This document shows positions 35,263-43,344 of a stretch of DNA of 64,000 nt, piece by piece (positions within the stretch are counted from its first letter, which is position 1; each line of letters opens with the position of its first letter). Position numbers and translations under genes: made by a program. Where the stretch lies: assembly GCA_964389675.1 (NCBI GenBank), contig CAYMEV010000004.1, positions 1-64,000 on the forward strand, written 5' to 3'. This DNA comes from CAYMEV01 sp964389675 [NCBI: uncultured Candidatus Sumerlaeota bacterium] (GTDB lineage: Bacteria; CAYMEV01). The notes below the pieces were generated by a model. The model worked only from the letters and a program-made list of their open reading frames with translations, had not been told where the DNA came from and did no database searches.

Positions 35263-36645
35263 ATGAACAGAACTGCAATAGTTTTCCCGAATGAATCCTT
35301 TGTCGGCCTGAGCAATCACGGTCTTTCCATTCTTTATAACAGCCTTATGAAAGCAGGGTTGAAACCACACAGGTTCTTCCTTGAAAATAAAAACAGGCTG
35401 GTATCAGTAGACACCGGGTCATGTATTGATGATTATGGCATTATTCTGTTCTCGGTATCATTTCAAAATGACCTGGTAAATATAAAAAAGATCTCTGAGA
35501 ATTTTATCAGAAACCGAGAAAACAGGATAATCGTTGCAGGAGGAACAGCCATTTCAATAAACCCTCTTCCTGTATTCAATCTGGTCGATTATGTCTTTAT
35601 TGGCGAATTTGAGGCTATAGCAGAAGACTTTGCCGGAGCATTGAAATCAGTGGACCTGGATAATATAGAACAAAAGCTCAGTCATATCCCCTGCCTTATA
35701 TCGACAAGAGACCAGGAGCTGAGGAATGCTCAGCCAGGATATGCACGCAGCCTGCTGAGAGACAGGTATGCCTTTTTCAAAGAATTTTCATCTTCTCCTT
35801 ATACAGGCATAGGGGATGAGACACATGACCACTGTTTTAAGGACCTTTCACTGATTGAGCTTTCAAGGGGATGCCCATTCGCCTGCAGGTTCTGTTATAT
35901 AGGAAACCGGCTTAGAAATGTAAGATTTAAGGATCCAGACATTGTAACAGAGCATATAAGGAGGTTTTCAAAAAGGAAATGGGGCCTTATAAGCAGTTGC
36001 CATACAATAATACCCGGAATTTCTGAAATATTAAACACCATAATAGAAAATGGCATGTCTTTCTCACTTTCCTCGCTTGACATGGCCAGCGACTATGAAA
36101 CCTATCTTAATGCCCTGGAGATGATTAAGGGTAATAGCGTCACAGTCGCGCCGGAAACATTTTCTGAGAATCTCCTTAAAAATATAGGCAAACCTCACAG
36201 TCCTGAAACCATTCATTCCTTCATAAGCTCCTGCATACGGCACAGAATAAAAAATATCAAGATGTATCTACTCATTGGGCTCCCTGAAGAAACCGGGCAG
36301 GATATCGCAGCTACGCTGGATTTTATTGAATCATTGGCACTGAAATATCGAAATATCAATTTTAATGCCTCATTTTCGCTTTTTGTCCCAAAGCCCTATA
36401 CGCCATTTGGGGACAGCAGTTTTTTATCCTACTCTCATTTTAAGTCTGCCAAAAAATTATGCAGGCATCTGCCCAGAGGAAAAAGAAACCTGACAATTAC
36501 AGTTCCAAACTATAGATATTCATTTATGGATTTTATCCTGTCCAGGGGAGGTATCGATTCTCTTGATTACCTGGATACTGCCCTGAAAAGGGCTAAAACA
36601 GTAAGGGACCTGGATAGCCTGTATTCAGATTTCCCTGCAGGCTGA
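35263..36645 (+). CDS. Radical SAM protein with N-terminal B12-binding-like domain
   Basis: A 460-residue protein with a cobalamin-binding-like N-terminal region (about 1-130, including GGTAISINPLPVFNLVDYVFIGEFE) and a radical SAM core. The CX3CX2C motif is SRGCPFACRFC, with Cys near 204, 208 and 211. VAPETFSENLLKNIGKPHSPE and YLLIGLPEET are typical of the group. The reaction is unknown. ATG 35263 follows directly after the groEL terminator T-run and has no ribosome-binding site. No later start would keep the first domain, so the start is probable but its expression is puzzling. It converges on the GspE-like gene with 2 bp between stops. Confidence 0.88.
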   Translation: MNRTAIVFPNESFVGLSNHGLSILYNSLMKAGLKPHRFFLENKNRLVSVDTGSCIDDYGIILFSVSFQNDLVNIKKISENFIRNRENRIIVAGGTAISINPLPVFNLVDYVFIGEFEAIAEDFAGALKSVDLDNIEQKLSHIPCLISTRDQELRNAQPGYARSLLRDRYAFFKEFSSSPYTGIGDETHDHCFKDLSLIELSRGCPFACRFCYIGNRLRNVRFKDPDIVTEHIRRFSKRKWGLISSCHTIIPGISEILNTIIENGMSFSLSSLDMASDYETYLNALEMIKGNSVTVAPETFSENLLKNIGKPHSPETIHSFISSCIRHRIKNIKMYLLIGLPEETGQDIAATLDFIESLALKYRNINFNASFSLFVPKPYTPFGDSSFLSYSHFKSAKKLCRHLPRGKRNLTITVPNYRYSFMDFILSRGGIDSLDYLDTALKRAKTVRDLDSLYSDFPAG

Positions 36646-36647
36646 AT

Positions 36648-38477
36648 CTAAATATTCTTCAAAAGCTCACTTAATGTAATTATACCCATATTAACATAAT
36701 CCAGGCCAATTTGCCTTATATTTGCAGGCGGTATGCTCCTTTTCAGCAGGTCGAAATCCAGAACAGGCTGTGAAAGAAGCTCTTCTTTCCATTCCTTTGG
36801 GAAATCAATGATCTTGTGAAGCAGTATTTCTCCAAAAAAGCCGGTCGACCCGCACTTTTCACAGCCTCTTCCCTTATATGGCGTTATATTGGGAATTTCC
36901 TCGTCGGTGAGCCCCAGTGATTTAAGCAGCCTGGGATTAAGGTTCATAGGCTCCCTGCATTCATCACATATCTTCTTTATCGGTTTCAGGCATATTATAA
37001 AATTCAATTTTTCAATCAAGAACTCATTTAACAGCTCGTTTTCATAAAGATACTGGAATAGATCAAGTATCTTCTCCATACGGAAATTAGCTATAATATG
37101 CTTTTCTTCCAGCAGTTCATCAAAATATTTCCTGTCAGTAAAAAATAAGAAAGGATTTTTGTCTATGGTCAGATAGTCGCTGTTAATAAGATCATCCAGG
37201 ATATCAATGTCTTCAATGGACGATGCATCCCTTATGTTAAGATAGCCTATATCCTCCATTTCAAAGGGTAATATCTCCTGCAGCGAGAATACGCTGGAAC
37301 CCTTTTCAATGAGATAGCAGTGCAGGCTGTAAATGGTGGCAAGGGTTTCAATCCTTGACTTGCCTATAATGGCTGAAAAGCCGGCAGGCTTTAATAGATT
37401 TGATTTCAGATTTATCAGGCTTTTTTCAGTAATCTTCAGGTCCCTTATCGAGTTCATGAAGTGGTTCTTTGTAATCCTTTCCAGGATAATTTTCTCTATT
37501 TTATCCTGTTCAGCTATGGTTAAAACATAAAGAAGCCTGCTGCCGCTTACCTTCACATCCAGAAGCCCTATGCTTTCAGCCCTGGCATTATCAGTCTCAA
37601 TTCCTGTTTCAGAAAGGAGATGTTCCCTTAACTGCTTATGGATTGAGCTCTTTATCTGCATGTTTGAGATGATATTAGAAAAATATCTCATTTCTACAAA
37701 GCATTCATTGTTCTTGTTTTTTATCAGATGCAGGTTATTGCAGTCCTGCGTTAATGATTTCTTTATCAGTTCTTCTACAAGCTGTTCAATGGATATGGAC
37801 AGGTTCATGCTTTTTGGTTTTACCTCAACAATCCTCTTGATCCCGCTCAGGAACTGGACAATTGATGCTTTGCTGGCTAAATATGGATAAACCTGAAATC
37901 CGGTAATTTCTCCGATTCGTGCAATTATTTCCTTGTCAGGCGGGCTTGTAATAGCAATATATAATATGCTTCGGTTGCCAATATCCTGCAGATCTATAGG
38001 GGCTACATTATTCTTCTCACAAAAATCCATGGACAGATATTTAAATATGTCAGGATCAGGCATTTTTCTCATATCCAGTTCTATCTGAACCAGATCATAC
38101 TGATCAGACAATGCTGATATTATCTCCTGTTCTGTAATATATTTGAGATCAACAAGTACTTCTCCAAGCTTCCTTTTGGTCTCTTTCTGAGTTTTCAGGG
38201 CTTCCAGCAGCTGTGTAGAAGACAGCAGGCCCTTGGCAATTAGAAGGTCTCCGAGCTTATCCTTCGGCATGAGGAATGAGCTTCTCTCCTTCTTTATCTC
38301 TTCAGGTGCATTCGACCAGATTTCCTTCTTGTATTCATCCGAAGCACCGCAGAAGCATTTCAGGCAATATGGGCATACTTTTGTAGGGTGGTCGGCATTG
38401 CATTTGCACCATTCCGCAGAGGTCAGGTCATATTCCATAGTGCAGTACCAGCATTTAATAAGGTATTCGTCCTGCAT
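36648..38477 (-). CDS. GspE/PilB-like protein with a degenerate ATPase site
   Basis: A 609-residue protein. The N terminus is a Cys-rich, ribbon-like region (Cys9, 12, 24, 26, 35, 38, 41, 43). A MshEN/T2SSE_N-type domain follows (about 70-215; KLGDLLIAKGLLSSTQLLEALK and KLGEVLVDLKYITEQEI are signature repeats), then a region shaped like the secretion ATPase. The C-terminal tetra-Cys motif of GspE is kept (ICDEC near 500, GCEKC near 537). However, the Walker A position reads GFSAIIGKSRIETLATIYSL instead of TGPTGSGKSTTLY, so ATP hydrolysis is unlikely. No other pilus or type II secretion gene adjoins it. It may be a regulatory relative of PilB/GspE that senses c-di-GMP through MshEN, as an inference. 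Confidence 0.85.
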   Translation of the reverse strand: MQDEYLIKCWYCTMEYDLTSAEWCKCNADHPTKVCPYCLKCFCGASDEYKKEIWSNAPEEIKKERSSFLMPKDKLGDLLIAKGLLSSTQLLEALKTQKETKRKLGEVLVDLKYITEQEIISALSDQYDLVQIELDMRKMPDPDIFKYLSMDFCEKNNVAPIDLQDIGNRSILYIAITSPPDKEIIARIGEITGFQVYPYLASKASIVQFLSGIKRIVEVKPKSMNLSISIEQLVEELIKKSLTQDCNNLHLIKNKNNECFVEMRYFSNIISNMQIKSSIHKQLREHLLSETGIETDNARAESIGLLDVKVSGSRLLYVLTIAEQDKIEKIILERITKNHFMNSIRDLKITEKSLINLKSNLLKPAGFSAIIGKSRIETLATIYSLHCYLIEKGSSVFSLQEILPFEMEDIGYLNIRDASSIEDIDILDDLINSDYLTIDKNPFLFFTDRKYFDELLEEKHIIANFRMEKILDLFQYLYENELLNEFLIEKLNFIICLKPIKKICDECREPMNLNPRLLKSLGLTDEEIPNITPYKGRGCEKCGSTGFFGEILLHKIIDFPKEWKEELLSQPVLDFDLLKRSIPPANIRQIGLDYVNMGIITLSELLKNI

Positions 38478-38488
38478 TTCAATAACCT

Positions 38489-39367
38489 TTATAGAAATAT
38501 TTTATCACTGTAATGGCCATGATATGTCCTGAAAAAGCGTATGCTTCTGTTTTTTGCAATAGGTTCAATAGATTTGCTGATCCTTTCTTCCGAATTATTT
38601 TCCTTGCTAATATGTGCAATTGAAACAGATTCAACAGTGTTTAAATGATAGTCCATAATAAATTTAACCGCATCCTGATTGCTTAAATGCCCAAATCTCG
38701 ATCCGATCCTCTTCTTTAAGTAAGGGGGATATTTCCCGTTGAAAAGCATCTCCGGGTCATAGTTAAATTCCAGGTGCAGAATTCTGGAATTGAGAGAGTT
38801 CCTCTTGATACTTTCAGATATCTCGCCAAGGTCTGTAATATGGCTTATTACAGAGCTGCCTGTCCTTATTATAAATGCAAATGTAGTACCATCTTCGGGC
38901 TTATGCAGACCGGGCAGGTATGCATCGTGGCTTACCGGAATCGGTAATACCTGGAACGATTCAATCCCGAAATCTTCTTCCGGGCTGAAATATACAATAT
39001 TATCAAGTGCTTTATACTCCATTTTCCTGGTGGCTTTTTTCCTGATTGCCTCATACATTTCATGAGTCTTTTTGCTGATATAGACTGGAATACTTATATC
39101 TGCATTATTTGAATAATCAGCAGCATATCTTATATGGTCAAAATGACAGTGGGATATGATAAGTCCCTTTATACCCTTGATATCAATATTATTTTCGATA
39201 AGAGACTGCTTCAGTGTTTTTGAATTTTTTACAGCACTTCTTGACCTCAGCCCATAGGGTATGCCTGCATCGATCAAAAAACCGTTTGAATCTGTGCCTA
39301 TATAGCTGCAGTTACCCGACGAGCCACTTGCTATAGAGACAAAAAATGTTTTTGCTTTCTCTCCCAT
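38489..39367 (-). CDS. Metallo-beta-lactamase-fold hydrolase of the WalJ/YycJ type
   Basis: About 292 residues. ASGSSGNCSYIGT and LIDAGI at the N terminus, HCHFDH for the metal site, PVSHDA, a later TDLGE and the closing GHLSNQDAV are the pattern of the YycJ (WalJ/VicX) family. That family is implicated in DNA-related exonuclease activity and cell-wall regulation in Firmicutes. The frame extends to ATG 39412, but that would add 15 hydrophobic residues absent from the family, so ATG 39367 is preferred. Neither has a good ribosome-binding site. No WalK/WalR pair is present nearby. Confidence 0.88.
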   Translation of the reverse strand: MGEKAKTFFVSIASGSSGNCSYIGTDSNGFLIDAGIPYGLRSRSAVKNSKTLKQSLIENNIDIKGIKGLIISHCHFDHIRYAADYSNNADISIPVYISKKTHEMYEAIRKKATRKMEYKALDNIVYFSPEEDFGIESFQVLPIPVSHDAYLPGLHKPEDGTTFAFIIRTGSSVISHITDLGEISESIKRNSLNSRILHLEFNYDPEMLFNGKYPPYLKKRIGSRFGHLSNQDAVKFIMDYHLNTVESVSIAHISKENNSEERISKSIEPIAKNRSIRFFRTYHGHYSDKIFL

Positions 39368-39456
39368 ATTACTATTGACAATCCACAAAATAATGATATT
39401 AATAATATACATTAATTTTTTTCAAATGCAAGATTATTTTTATTATCGAGAGCCTT

Positions 39457-40194
39457 ATGGAAGACAAGATAAAATGCGATAATTGTCATACAGTTTACTC
39501 AGCCACAATGAACTACTGCCCCAAGTGCGGAGTTCACAAATGGTACAGGAAGCCGGCAAGCCAGCCCAGCAGGCACATATCTGCAGACAATAATCACAAC
39601 TCCAGGAACAACAAAGCCTCCTTTGAAAAGCCAGCCCATCCCCACCCGGAGATAGATCCTGTGCAGGACCTTCCTAAACTTGCTGATATAGATGATGTAG
39701 AGAAGATACTTACAGATGAATTCCATATCCGGGATGCAGGAAGGAAAAACCTTAAGATCATGAGATATATAATAATTATACTTCTGCTGATACTTAATCT
39801 TGCTGCAATAAATGCACTTGTTTCAAGAAGGACAAAGGCCGGGGCTGTAAATAATTACAATCAGGTTATCAGGAATATTAATGATGGAGAGCTCCAGAAA
39901 GCAGGAGAGATCGTCATAGGCCTTGAAGAGAGCATGGAAAAGGACTTTCTTCTTGGTCTGATATATTTTAAGGCTGAAAAATACGGCAGGGCAAAGGAAT
40001 ATCTCCTGAAAACACGGAATTCTCCTGTATATTCATCCTATTCAGATGCCATGATAAGCTATATCTTTTATACCGAGGGAAAGTTCACCGAGTCATATGA
40101 CTGCATAAAAAGGGCTGTCAGAAGCCTGCCCGACCTGCCTAATCTAAGGGAAAACTATAATAATATAAAACTGCATATAGTGAAAGACCAATAG
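39457..40194 (+). CDS. Zinc-ribbon membrane protein with TPR-like tail
   Basis: A 245-residue protein with a four-Cys zinc ribbon at the N terminus (CDNC at 7-10, CPKC at 21-24), a His-, Asn- and Pro-rich linker (about 30-75), one transmembrane helix (about 103-122) and a tail of helical repeats (about 135-240) like tetratricopeptide units. The ribbon would be in the cytoplasm and the repeats outside. The stop shares a base with the GTG start of the ABC ATPase gene, so it appears to be the first gene of an export operon (39457-42900). The function is unassigned; an accessory or assembly role for the transporter is inferred. Confidence 0.75.
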   Translation: MEDKIKCDNCHTVYSATMNYCPKCGVHKWYRKPASQPSRHISADNNHNSRNNKASFEKPAHPHPEIDPVQDLPKLADIDDVEKILTDEFHIRDAGRKNLKIMRYIIIILLLILNLAAINALVSRRTKAGAVNNYNQVIRNINDGELQKAGEIVIGLEESMEKDFLLGLIYFKAEKYGRAKEYLLKTRNSPVYSSYSDAMISYIFYTEGKFTESYDCIKRAVRSLPDLPNLRENYNNIKLHIVKDQ

Positions 40195-41156
40195 TGAACA
40201 ATTCAATTATCTCCGTAAGCAATCTGACCAAAATATATAAAAAATACGGGAAGACACCCTTCCCTTCAAAATTTAAGGCACTCCATGACATCAGCTTCGA
40301 GGTTCATGATAATGAAATCTATGGTTTCCTGGGGAAAAATGGAGCTGGAAAGACGACAACAATAAAGATACTTATGCAGCTTATACCTTATAATAGAGGT
40401 AATATAAGCATACTTGGCAAAAAGATGCCTGACCTGAATATTCACATGGAACTGGGTTACCTGCCTGAATTACCCTATTTCTATGAGTTTTTGACACTTA
40501 AAGAGATGCTTTCCCTATATGGTGATCTGTTCGATGTACCGAAAAATATGCTCAGAGAAAGAATTGAGTATCTTATAGACCTTGTAGGGTTAAATGGGCA
40601 TGAAAATGTGAGGATGGGGGAGTTCTCAAAAGGCATGCTCCAGAGGTCCGGCCTTGCTCAGGCATTGATTAATGATCCGAGAATGCTTATCCTTGATGAG
40701 CCATTATCCGGGCTTGACCCCGTCGGCAGGAAAGAATTAAGGGACATAATCATCACACAGAAGAAGCTTGGCAAAACGGTGCTTTTTTCATCTCATATCC
40801 TTCAGGATGCTGAAATGATATGTGACAGAATAGCTATAGTAAAGGATGGGGTCGTGATAACTCAGGGGTCCATAAGGGAATTGCTGCCTCCTTCTGATAA
40901 TATATTTGAAATTCACCTGGTAAATCTTGATGATTCAGAAATAGATATCATAAAGGGGATTGATATTTTTGAAATAACTTTCACAGATAACTACGGCAAT
41001 CTTGCATTAAGGACAAAGGAAGTGCTGACCATGGATGAGATACTCAGCAGCCAGATCAGGGGCATGAAGGATAAGATTATCAGGATCAGCAAGAATACAC
41101 CCTCCCTGGAGGATATATTCATAGAAAAGAACAGGGCCGGCGAATATGAATCTTAA
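40194..41156 (+). CDS. ABC transporter ATP-binding protein (ABC-2 export type)
   Basis: A 320-residue ATPase with Walker A GKNGAGKTT (about 46-54), the signature FSKGMLQRSGLAQAL (about 144-158), Walker B LILDEPLSGLDP and the switch His in SSHILQDAEMIC. A C-terminal domain of about 100 residues resembles the extra domain of ABC-2 ATPases such as those for antibiotics or sodium export. The start is GTG, overlapping the previous stop by one base (TAGTG), with no clear Shine-Dalgarno sequence, which fits translational coupling. It overlaps the permease gene by 11 bp. Confidence 0.94.
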   Translation: MNNSIISVSNLTKIYKKYGKTPFPSKFKALHDISFEVHDNEIYGFLGKNGAGKTTTIKILMQLIPYNRGNISILGKKMPDLNIHMELGYLPELPYFYEFLTLKEMLSLYGDLFDVPKNMLRERIEYLIDLVGLNGHENVRMGEFSKGMLQRSGLAQALINDPRMLILDEPLSGLDPVGRKELRDIIITQKKLGKTVLFSSHILQDAEMICDRIAIVKDGVVITQGSIRELLPPSDNIFEIHLVNLDDSEIDIIKGIDIFEITFTDNYGNLALRTKEVLTMDEILSSQIRGMKDKIIRISKNTPSLEDIFIEKNRAGEYES

Positions 41157-41919
41157 AAGAATAAAAACAATCGCCCGTATCAACTATCTTGAAATAATAA
41201 GGAGCAGGACAGTATTAATAATCCTGATTTACCTGATTTTCCTGCTGCTTGCCTCTCAAATATTTTCAAAAATAACCATTGCAGAACCATCGAGGGTAAT
41301 AATCGATATCGGCCTTGCCACTATTGAGGTATTTGGTGTATTTCTTGCTCTATTTGTTGGAATAACCCTGATAAGCAAGGAGATTGAGAAAAAGAGCATA
41401 TACATACTTCTTTCAAAACCGCTTAAACGCTATGAATTCATACTCGGGAAGTTTTTCGGCTTATCCATTGTATCCCTGGTATTTAATATAGCCATGTTTA
41501 TAATATTTGTGCTTTATCTTTTCATCCTGGATATTAAAGTATCCCCTTATCTGATAGTTGCAAATATTCACATATACCTTAAAATTGTCATACTGATATC
41601 AATAGTGCTTGCCCTTTCATCAATGTCTTCAACTGTGCTGACAGGGCTCCTCTCTATAGGGTTTTATCTTATAGGCAGCTCAGCCTCATCAATAAAGGAG
41701 CTTGTAATCCTGTCCGAATCACCAAAATTAAGCATGCTGATAAATATAATCTATTTTTTAATCCCAAATTTTGAATACTTTAATTCCAAAAATAATGTTG
41801 TACACATTGAATTCATTCACTCCATTGATATATTCACACCGTTTTTGTTCGCTATTATCTACTCATGCCTGTTTTTGGTAATTGCAGTACTTGCATTCCA
41901 AAAAAGGGATATTAAATAA
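41146..41919 (+). CDS. ABC-2 type transporter permease
   Basis: A 257-residue membrane protein with six predicted helices (about 18-36, 54-75, 98-127, 136-156, 160-178 and 230-252). The segment ISKEIEKKSIYILLSKPLKRYEF, just after the second helix, is typical of ABC-2 permeases that pair with single-domain ATPases. It forms the export complex with the upstream ATPase, gene overlap 11 bp. The cargo cannot be told from sequence. Confidence 0.9.
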   Translation: MNLKRIKTIARINYLEIIRSRTVLIILIYLIFLLLASQIFSKITIAEPSRVIIDIGLATIEVFGVFLALFVGITLISKEIEKKSIYILLSKPLKRYEFILGKFFGLSIVSLVFNIAMFIIFVLYLFILDIKVSPYLIVANIHIYLKIVILISIVLALSSMSSTVLTGLLSIGFYLIGSSASSIKELVILSESPKLSMLINIIYFLIPNFEYFNSKNNVVHIEFIHSIDIFTPFLFAIIYSCLFLVIAVLAFQKRDIK

Positions 41920-41922
41920 GCC

Positions 41923-42900
41923 ATGAAAAGGCTCTTTTCAGCTGGCCTGCTGATATTAATGCTTTTTTCTGCCAAATACCTTCTGCAGAGCTTCTATGAT
42001 AAAGGCTTCTATGAGAGGCAGCAGAAGGTTGAGCTTTTTTATCTGCCCTCTGTAAAGACATCCAGTATCCTGTGTTTTGGATTTAATAACCTTTATGCTG
42101 ATTATATGTTCATTAGCAGTATTGTCTATTTTATGGAGCATTTTAAGGGGGATAACGATTATGAATTCCTTAAACACCAGTTCGATATTATTGCAGAGCT
42201 TGACCCTTATTTTACAAAGGCATATACATTTGGAGCCCTGACCCTCTTCATTGCATACAACAACCTTGAAATGCCGGTCAGCTATCTGATGAAAGCCTAT
42301 AGCCACATGCCGTCAAACTGGAGGCTGATACAGGAGATAGCATTTTACTATTATCAGTTTAAGGATTATAAGAATGCATCTGAATGGTACCTGAAAGCTT
42401 CCAAGGTAAGCGGCATTTCAAAATCCCTGAAGAATAGATTTCTCCAGCTTTATTATTCATCGCTGGAGCTTACCGGTGAATTTGACAAGGCAAAATATCT
42501 CTGGCTGGATCTCCATCTGAACGCTGAAGATGAAATCACAAAAGAGCTTTCAGCACGCCGGCTTTTTCTTATCTTTGAAGCTGAAAACATCCGAAAGATC
42601 AACCAGGCTCTCTTTATATATAAGGCAATATACAGCAAAAATCCGCCAGACCTTGAAGAGCTAAAAAAGGAGAATTTTGCAGACTTCTCTTTACATAATG
42701 AAATTTGTCCTCAAAAAGGGTATATCTACTCCAAAATTTATGGAAATATACTTATAGATGAGCAGTTTTTGCCGGATCTGGAGGAGCATCATATAAGCAT
42801 AGGGTTTAATCAGCTGTATCCCTTTTATTTCATGCCTGAAAAAGAGATGCTGTATGAAGGTATTCAGAGATACATCAGTGAAAGGGGAAAAAGCAGTTAA
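41923..42900 (+). CDS. TPR-like exported protein of the ABC export operon
   Basis: A 325-residue protein with an N-terminal hydrophobic signal or anchor (about 4-22) and a body of helical repeats. Its YADYMFISSIVYFMEHF and LDPYFTKAYTFGALTLF segments recall a conserved protein found beside ABC-2 exporters in Deltaproteobacteria, though I recall no assigned function. It lies 3 bp after the permease gene, closing the four-gene operon. Helical-repeat proteins flank the transporter on both sides (39457 and here), hinting at a periplasmic scaffold. It converges with the STAS gene, 17 bp between stops. Confidence 0.78.
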   Translation: MKRLFSAGLLILMLFSAKYLLQSFYDKGFYERQQKVELFYLPSVKTSSILCFGFNNLYADYMFISSIVYFMEHFKGDNDYEFLKHQFDIIAELDPYFTKAYTFGALTLFIAYNNLEMPVSYLMKAYSHMPSNWRLIQEIAFYYYQFKDYKNASEWYLKASKVSGISKSLKNRFLQLYYSSLELTGEFDKAKYLWLDLHLNAEDEITKELSARRLFLIFEAENIRKINQALFIYKAIYSKNPPDLEELKKENFADFSLHNEICPQKGYIYSKIYGNILIDEQFLPDLEEHHISIGFNQLYPFYFMPEKEMLYEGIQRYISERGKSS

Positions 42901-42917
42901 GGATCAGGCTCAGGTTT

Positions 42918-43262
42918 TTATTTATTTTTCAGAAAATCTATAGCCTCTTTTTCATTATCAAAAACGTCGAACACTGTTATAAGTTTTGTCAATGTAAGAA
43001 GATCCCTTGATTTCTTTGTCAGGTTGAGCAAGACGAGGTCCCCCCCTGAGTTGGCAACAGTTGTATAGCTTCTTGTAAGCTCGCCTACTCCAGCACTATC
43101 AATATAGGTTGCTTTTTCAAGGTCAAGAATAATTTTTTTCCTGTTTTCCTCAAGCGATTCAATAATCTTATTCCTTAATGCAACATCGCCTCTTCCGATC
43201 TCGATTTTGTCCTTTACAGAAATAATCCTTATATCTTCAATGTCTTTAGAGGAAATACTCAT
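42918..43262 (-). CDS. STAS-domain anti-sigma factor antagonist
   Basis: A second STAS protein of 114 residues, distinct from the one at 25212. The phosphorylation loop is YIDSAGVGEL, with the acceptor Ser near residue 55. AAGGAG seven bases before ATG 43262 supports the start. It stands 82 bp downstream of the degenerate hybrid histidine kinase gene on the same strand and could be switched by the RsbW/RsbU proteins encoded at 24.8-27.7 kb or by others elsewhere. No kinase for it is adjacent. Confidence 0.92.
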   Translation of the reverse strand: MSISSKDIEDIRIISVKDKIEIGRGDVALRNKIIESLEENRKKIILDLEKATYIDSAGVGELTRSYTTVANSGGDLVLLNLTKKSRDLLTLTKLITVFDVFDNEKEAIDFLKNK

Positions 43263-43344
43263 AATCCTACTCCTTAAAATTTTTCATTATTAAATAATAT
43301 CTTATTAAAAAGTAATTCCAAATACCGTCAAGTCAAGAAATAAT

